The notes beneath the pieces were generated by a model that saw only the letters and a program-made list of their open reading frames with translations, was not told where the DNA came from and did no database searches. 64,000 bases of DNA, from NCBI RefSeq assembly GCF_900090285.1, contig NZ_LT607754.1, positions 4,366,001-4,430,000 on the forward strand, read 5' to 3'. Positions 60,853 through 64,000 of the stretch are shown piece by piece (position 1 is the first letter of the stretch; every line of letters begins with the position of its first letter). A program made the position numbers and the translations under genes. The stretch comes from Micromonospora inositola. Its GTDB lineage: Bacteria; Actinomycetota; Actinomycetes; Mycobacteriales; Micromonosporaceae.

Positions 60853-61848
60853 ATGATGGTTGGCGTGACTGAGAAGGGCAGCGGGTCCGCGGAGCAGCGC
60901 CTGTACGACGCTGTGGCGCGATGGAACGCCGACACCGGGTACGGCCTGGCGGACATGATCCATGCCGCCTGCCAGGCGCTGATCGACGGGCTGGACTCGC
61001 CGACGTTGCGCGAACTCGCTGGCGCTTCGGTGAGAGACTCATCCTGGGATATCCGCGAACTCGTGGCCAAGTCGCTCGAGGAACTCAAGATCCCCTACCC
61101 GGGCACTGTCCCCCCAGGCTTCGCCCTTGCAACAGGCGGAGGAGTCGCCCGCCGGCCAGGAGTCGACTCTCTACGTTTGGAAGTAACGCCGGCGCCCGGC
61201 GACGCAGGCGGCGGATTCCAAGTGCAGGTCTACGTCAACGGTACGGAGATGACCTCTGCGGCAGCGGGCCTCGGGATGGACCCGTACGACGTCCTTGTCC
61301 CCACCAATCGTCTGGTGGCCGCCTCCCAGCCGCGCACCGTCCCGATCGCCCGCTGCGAATGCGGCGTGTACGGCTGTGGATCCACAGACGTCACCATCAC
61401 GCGGGACGGCGAACTGGTGCACTGGGACTGGTCGATCGAGGTGCCCATGAACCGCGGCGTCTCCTTCGCGGCCGCCGAGTACGACGTGGAAGTCGCACGG
61501 GTGGCCGCGGATCATTCGTGGGAGACGGCAGAGCGCACAGCCGGACGACGTGTCCTGACGGACATGGACCGCGAACGGTTGCTCACCCACGGCCTCAGAA
61601 CCAGTTGGGTCGCCAACGACTACCGCGATCACGAGCTGTTCCGGGTCGCCCTTCAGATCGACGGTGACTACCAGGTCTTCGTCGACACCCTGTGGCGTGG
61701 CCGTGGCCCCGAGGAGTTGGCGCGCGAGGTGTGCGCCACCTTGGCACTTCCTCCCAGTGAGTGGCGCGCCACCTGGCACGCCATCAAGCCCACGCTGACC
61801 AAGCCGCCGAAGATCGCGGGGCCGTCCTGGCGACCCGCGCGGTTCTAA
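60853..61848 (+). CDS. Conserved hypothetical protein
   Basis: The product is about 331 residues. The N-terminal part (AEQRLYDAVARWNADTGYGL, LRELAGASVRDSSWDIRELV) is helical. The centre has a Cys-rich CECGVYGCGSTDV motif between beta-rich stretches (RLEVTPAPGDAGGGFQVQVY, VHWDWSIEVPMNRGVSFAAA). The C-terminal segment is YRDHELFRVALQIDGDYQVF. The CxCxxxxCG cluster could bind zinc. No family is recognised; such proteins occur in actinobacteria with no known function. The start may be 60853, 60856 or 60865. Confidence 0.7.
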   Translation: MMVGVTEKGSGSAEQRLYDAVARWNADTGYGLADMIHAACQALIDGLDSPTLRELAGASVRDSSWDIRELVAKSLEELKIPYPGTVPPGFALATGGGVARRPGVDSLRLEVTPAPGDAGGGFQVQVYVNGTEMTSAAAGLGMDPYDVLVPTNRLVAASQPRTVPIARCECGVYGCGSTDVTITRDGELVHWDWSIEVPMNRGVSFAAAEYDVEVARVAADHSWETAERTAGRRVLTDMDRERLLTHGLRTSWVANDYRDHELFRVALQIDGDYQVFVDTLWRGRGPEELAREVCATLALPPSEWRATWHAIKPTLTKPPKIAGPSWRPARF

Positions 61849-61911
61849 CAGCAGCCAGCCGGCACCAGGTCCACGCTGCCGGTTGGGATGGGCGGACCAC
61901 GCAGACGGAAA

Positions 61912-61989
61912 CATCCTCATCTAATGCCGCTGGTCGGGCGTTGGCAGCTCAACGAGTGGGGCACGTCCGGATCTGCCGCGATCCGCGCG
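61912..61989 (+). repeat. Dispersed repeat copies P and Q
   Basis: CATCCTCATCTAATGCCGC at 61912, and CGTCCGGATCTGCCGCGATC at 61964 with CCGCGCG following. The second is the best uninterrupted analogue of the IS110 target. Confidence 0.75.
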
Positions 61990-62058
61990 CGCATCCGTCC
62001 GCGATGCGGTGACCGAGCGTAGCCGGAGGAAGTAGTCGCCCGAGTGACGATGGGAGCC

Positions 62059-62304
62059 TCAGGTCGACCGTCCGGACCCGTCGTCATGTGGATCTTTGTA
62101 TGTCACGGCGTACCTACCTATGTACTCGGACCTGTACGCCGACATCAGGGACGCCTGATGGTGTGCTGGCGGCGGTGCTGGTCGCGACGGCAGCGGACCC
62201 GTGGTCGCGCCATTCCCGTTGTCGCACGCCGCAACGGCGCAGACAGCGACCAGGCCCGCCCCAGTCCAGCCGCGTCGCAGCCGTTCGCTGGTGGCGCTCG
62301 ACAT
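62059..62304 (-). CDS. Small lipoprotein (81 residues)
   Basis: ATG 62304 has GGAGG exactly 7 nt upstream. The product starts MSSATSERLRRGWTGAGLVA, then VCAVAACDNGNG with lipobox VAAC, a Pro-rich linker and a short C-terminal domain SAYRSEYIGRYAVTYKDPHD. It is a membrane-anchored secreted micro-lipoprotein, divergent from the esterase at 62524. It lies 60 bp beyond a repeat copy at 61964. Confidence 0.65.
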   Translation of the reverse strand: MSSATSERLRRGWTGAGLVAVCAVAACDNGNGATTGPLPSRPAPPPAHHQASLMSAYRSEYIGRYAVTYKDPHDDGSGRST

Positions 62305-62523
62305 TGTGTACCTCCGTGTTCGTGTGAACGTGAGCCGATGGACTGCGCTGAGGGCTCGACGACGCCCGCAGCCGCGGGCGCCAGCTGCCGCGCTCCGACC
62401 GGGTTGCTGGCGGCCTCGTTTGGGGCGCTCGATTCCGCGGGCCGCCTGCGGGCTGTCGGGACCGATGTCAGAGCGCTCGACTGCCGCCTCGGGCATCCTC
62501 GTCCGTGGGGCCATGATGCGAGA

Positions 62524-63363
62524 ATGCCTCCTGTGGCGATTCCCGACCTGACGGAATTGCGCGAGCAGATCCGCGCTCGCAATGGGAAGCGGCCCAAGGG
62601 GCCCGAGCTGCCGCTCGTGGAAGACTTCCCCGGGCCCGGCGGGCTGACGTTGCGCCGGTACGGGCACGGCGAGCCGCGTCCGGTGCTGGTATTCGTGCAC
62701 GGAGGGGCATGGGTCCTCGGCGATCTGGACACGCACGATCGCACGTGCCGGCGCATCGCCGCCGCGTGCGGAGTCGAGGTGCTCGCGGTGGACTATCGGC
62801 TCGCACCCGAGCATCCATGCCCGACCGGCATCGAGGACGTGGCGGCGGTGCTGCGTTGGGCGCGGCCGTGGGCGGTGGCGGGCGACAGCGCGGGCGGCTA
62901 CCTGGCGACGCTGGCGTGCCTGCGGCTGCGCGATGCGGGCGAGTCGGTCCCGGCTGCGCAGATACTGTTGTGCCCCAACACTGATCTGACGCTCTCACAG
63001 CCCAGTGTTGAGGAGAAGGGCAACGGCTACGGGCTCGATGCGGACTTCCTGGCCTGGGCAGTCGAGCAGTGGGCGCCCGACTATGAGCAGCGGCTCGATC
63101 CCATGTTGAGCCCGATTCGGATTCCCGACCTCCGGGGCCTGCCGCGAACCGTGCTCGTGACCGCCGAGCACGACGCGCTGCGGGACGAGGGCGAGGCCTA
63201 CGCCAAGCGCATGACCGAGGCCGGGATTTCGGTGACCTATCGATGCGAGCCGGGACTAGTCCACGGATTCATCCAGGGCATGGACCTGACATCGTCCGAG
63301 GCGGCGGCCGCTCACGAGCGGGTGTTCGTCGACATCCGCGCGCTGGTCGACGAGACTCCCTGA
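62524..63363 (+). CDS. Alpha/beta-hydrolase, HSL-type esterase/lipase
   Basis: The product is 279 residues. Motifs are oxyanion VFVHGGAWVLGD, nucleophile elbow AVAGDSAGGYLA, acid in VTAEHDALRDEG and His in LVHGFIQG. This is a full catalytic triad, unlike the hemerythrin fusion at 48614. It probably hydrolyses a short-chain ester or amide. ATG 62524 begins the homologous part; longer readings are improbable. It is followed by a region of gene fragments. Confidence 0.92.
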   Translation: MPPVAIPDLTELREQIRARNGKRPKGPELPLVEDFPGPGGLTLRRYGHGEPRPVLVFVHGGAWVLGDLDTHDRTCRRIAAACGVEVLAVDYRLAPEHPCPTGIEDVAAVLRWARPWAVAGDSAGGYLATLACLRLRDAGESVPAAQILLCPNTDLTLSQPSVEEKGNGYGLDADFLAWAVEQWAPDYEQRLDPMLSPIRIPDLRGLPRTVLVTAEHDALRDEGEAYAKRMTEAGISVTYRCEPGLVHGFIQGMDLTSSEAAAAHERVFVDIRALVDETP

Positions 63364-63367
63364 CCGG

Positions 63368-63499
63368 TCACAGTGCCCGGCCGGTGAAGGCGAGCAGCCG
63401 TCGGTGGGGCGGGCCCTCGAGGTCAGCGATTCGGCCGGCGTCCAGCAGACCCAGCCTCACCAGCACAGCAGGGATCGCGGAGGACACATCGGCAGGCAC
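63368..63499 (-). CDS. Small ORF or C-terminal fragment
   Basis: GTG 63499 gives 43 residues: VPADVSSAIPAVLVRLGLLD, AGRIADLEGPPHRRLLAFTG, RAL. It looks like a real protein C-terminus (hydrophobic-polar alternation), but the family is not recognised. It may be a fragment since no SD is visible. Confidence 0.35.
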   Translation of the reverse strand: MPADVSSAIPAVLVRLGLLDAGRIADLEGPPHRRLLAFTGRAL

Positions 63500-63538
63500 G
63501 GGACACTCTCATGACCTCAGGCTCAAGACATCACATGA

Positions 63539-63773
63539 TCATGAACCCCGCGCCTGCCTTGCTATACACCCCAACTGGCCCGGCCGAGCAACGCGGAATG
63601 TTCCAGCATGGCCGTAGTCATGGCGCATGTCGGACCACGCGACGTCGTGAAGGCCGATGGTGCCGTCGCGCGGTGCCACGACAGCCTTTCGGACGTCGAA
63701 GTGCTCCCAGACACGCTCGATGGCGCTGGCCCAGCCCGTGAGCTGATCGGATCGCTCGCCGTCCTGCGGCTTA
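63539..63773 (-). pseudogene. Coding-like fragment of unrecognised family
   Basis: The frame reads DQLTGWASAIERVWEHFDVR, KAVVAPRDGTIGLHDVAWSD, MRHDYGHAGTFRVARPGQLG. Residue usage resembles a genuine protein, but there is no start codon in front (upstream stop TAG at about 63800). Confidence 0.4.
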
Positions 63774-63836
63774 CACCGTCTTCGCTTGGTTGCCTATCGG
63801 GACGTTCTTCAACCTGCTCGGCTTCGGCGTCCGCGC

Positions 63837-63962
63837 ATGTGGACGGGCCACGCCGAGCTCAGCGAGCTCGGCGTGGCCCGGTTCGCGTTCTACCTGATGC
63901 ACGACCGGAAGGAGTCCACCCTCAAGGTGTACGGGTTCACGGTGCTCAGCCCTGTTTACTGA
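63837..63962 (+). pseudogene. C-terminal membrane-protein fragment
   Basis: ATG 63837 gives WTGHAELSELGVARFAFYLM, HDRKESTLKVYGFTVLSPVY and a stop (41 residues). In the other plus frame just before it is YTVFAWLPIGTFFNLLGFGV, a likely TM helix. A frameshifted C-terminal remnant is likely; family unknown. Confidence 0.35.
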
Positions 63963-64000
63963 GCCGGCTCGGCCGCGTCAGCCGATTCGGCCTGCCTGCC

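Noticed and set aside
35483..61989. CRISPR array
   Set aside because: The repeats are 0.1-4 kb apart with genes between, cores are only 14-16 bp and the flanks differ; spacing and form do not fit CRISPR and there are no cas genes.
35483..61989. Classical integron gene-cassette array
   Set aside because: Same-orientation repeats after small genes are suggestive, but I find no tyrosine integrase and no GTTRRRY / RYYYAAC attC ends, and several genes between repeats are operons or point the other way.

Overview
This 64 kb window is high-GC DNA from a filamentous actinobacterium, most likely Micromonosporaceae (Micromonospora-like). Supporting signs are the strong G/C third-position bias, frequent GTG and TTG starts, leaderless or short-SD genes, and regulator families and paired ECF sigma factors typical of that group. 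The taxon is an inference; no rRNA or tRNA is present to anchor it.

Region 1 (1-15.3 kb) is dense and mostly housekeeping or catabolic. It holds an FAD oxidoreductase cut by the left edge, a PIG-V-like membrane mannosyltransferase, and a PadR/acyl-CoA dehydrogenase pair behind a perfect 13+2+13 palindrome. Then come a Phd-like protein, glucose-6-phosphate isomerase, an aldo/keto reductase, a lipoprotein, RNA 2'-phosphotransferase KptA, a sulfite-oxidase-family enzyme, a NUDIX hydrolase, an ArsR/SRPBCC pair, and two secreted cell-wall hydrolases (amidase and GH25 lysozyme).

Region 2 (15.4-31 kb) is metabolic and regulatory. A YCII/ECF42 sigma pair is coupled to an SMP-30 lactonase. A divergent TetR / ACAD11-like acyl-CoA dehydrogenase / SDR cluster shares a 7-6-7 operator. 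A five-gene branched-chain amino-acid-type (Liv) ABC importer is in canonical order, behind a leader region with three inverted repeats, and is followed by a TetR gene. Finally a MarR regulator is divergent from a drug-exporter-type ABC protein, with a perfect 21-bp palindrome between them.

Region 3 (31-64 kb) is accessory. It is a patchwork of small lipoproteins, VOC proteins, VanZ, a HIT-like protein, a NarL-type two-component system, two MFS exporters, a LysR regulator, two more YCII/ECF42 pairs, an ECF/SnoaL sigma factor with a RibD-like reductase, an APH-like kinase, two HSL-like esterases and several unrecognised genes. Many remnants are scattered among them: vapC, ADP-ribosylglycohydrolase, amine oxidase, MOSC, an AlkZ-like protein and terminal fragments. 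Almost every intergenic gap from 35.5 to 62 kb carries a copy, always in the same orientation, of a short repeat with core CATCCGGATCTGCCGC followed by a small hairpin. None was found in the first 35 kb.

An IS110-family element (about 45,825-47,480) sits inside one copy of that repeat. The flanks can be rejoined into an uninterrupted repeat, and the element's noncoding end contains a short match to the target. The repeat family and its link to the IS110 element are the most novel features here. Next are the three YCII/ECF42 pairs within 37 kb and a hemerythrin-esterase fusion whose nucleophile serine is replaced by glycine. All calls come from reading the sequence; no database search was run.
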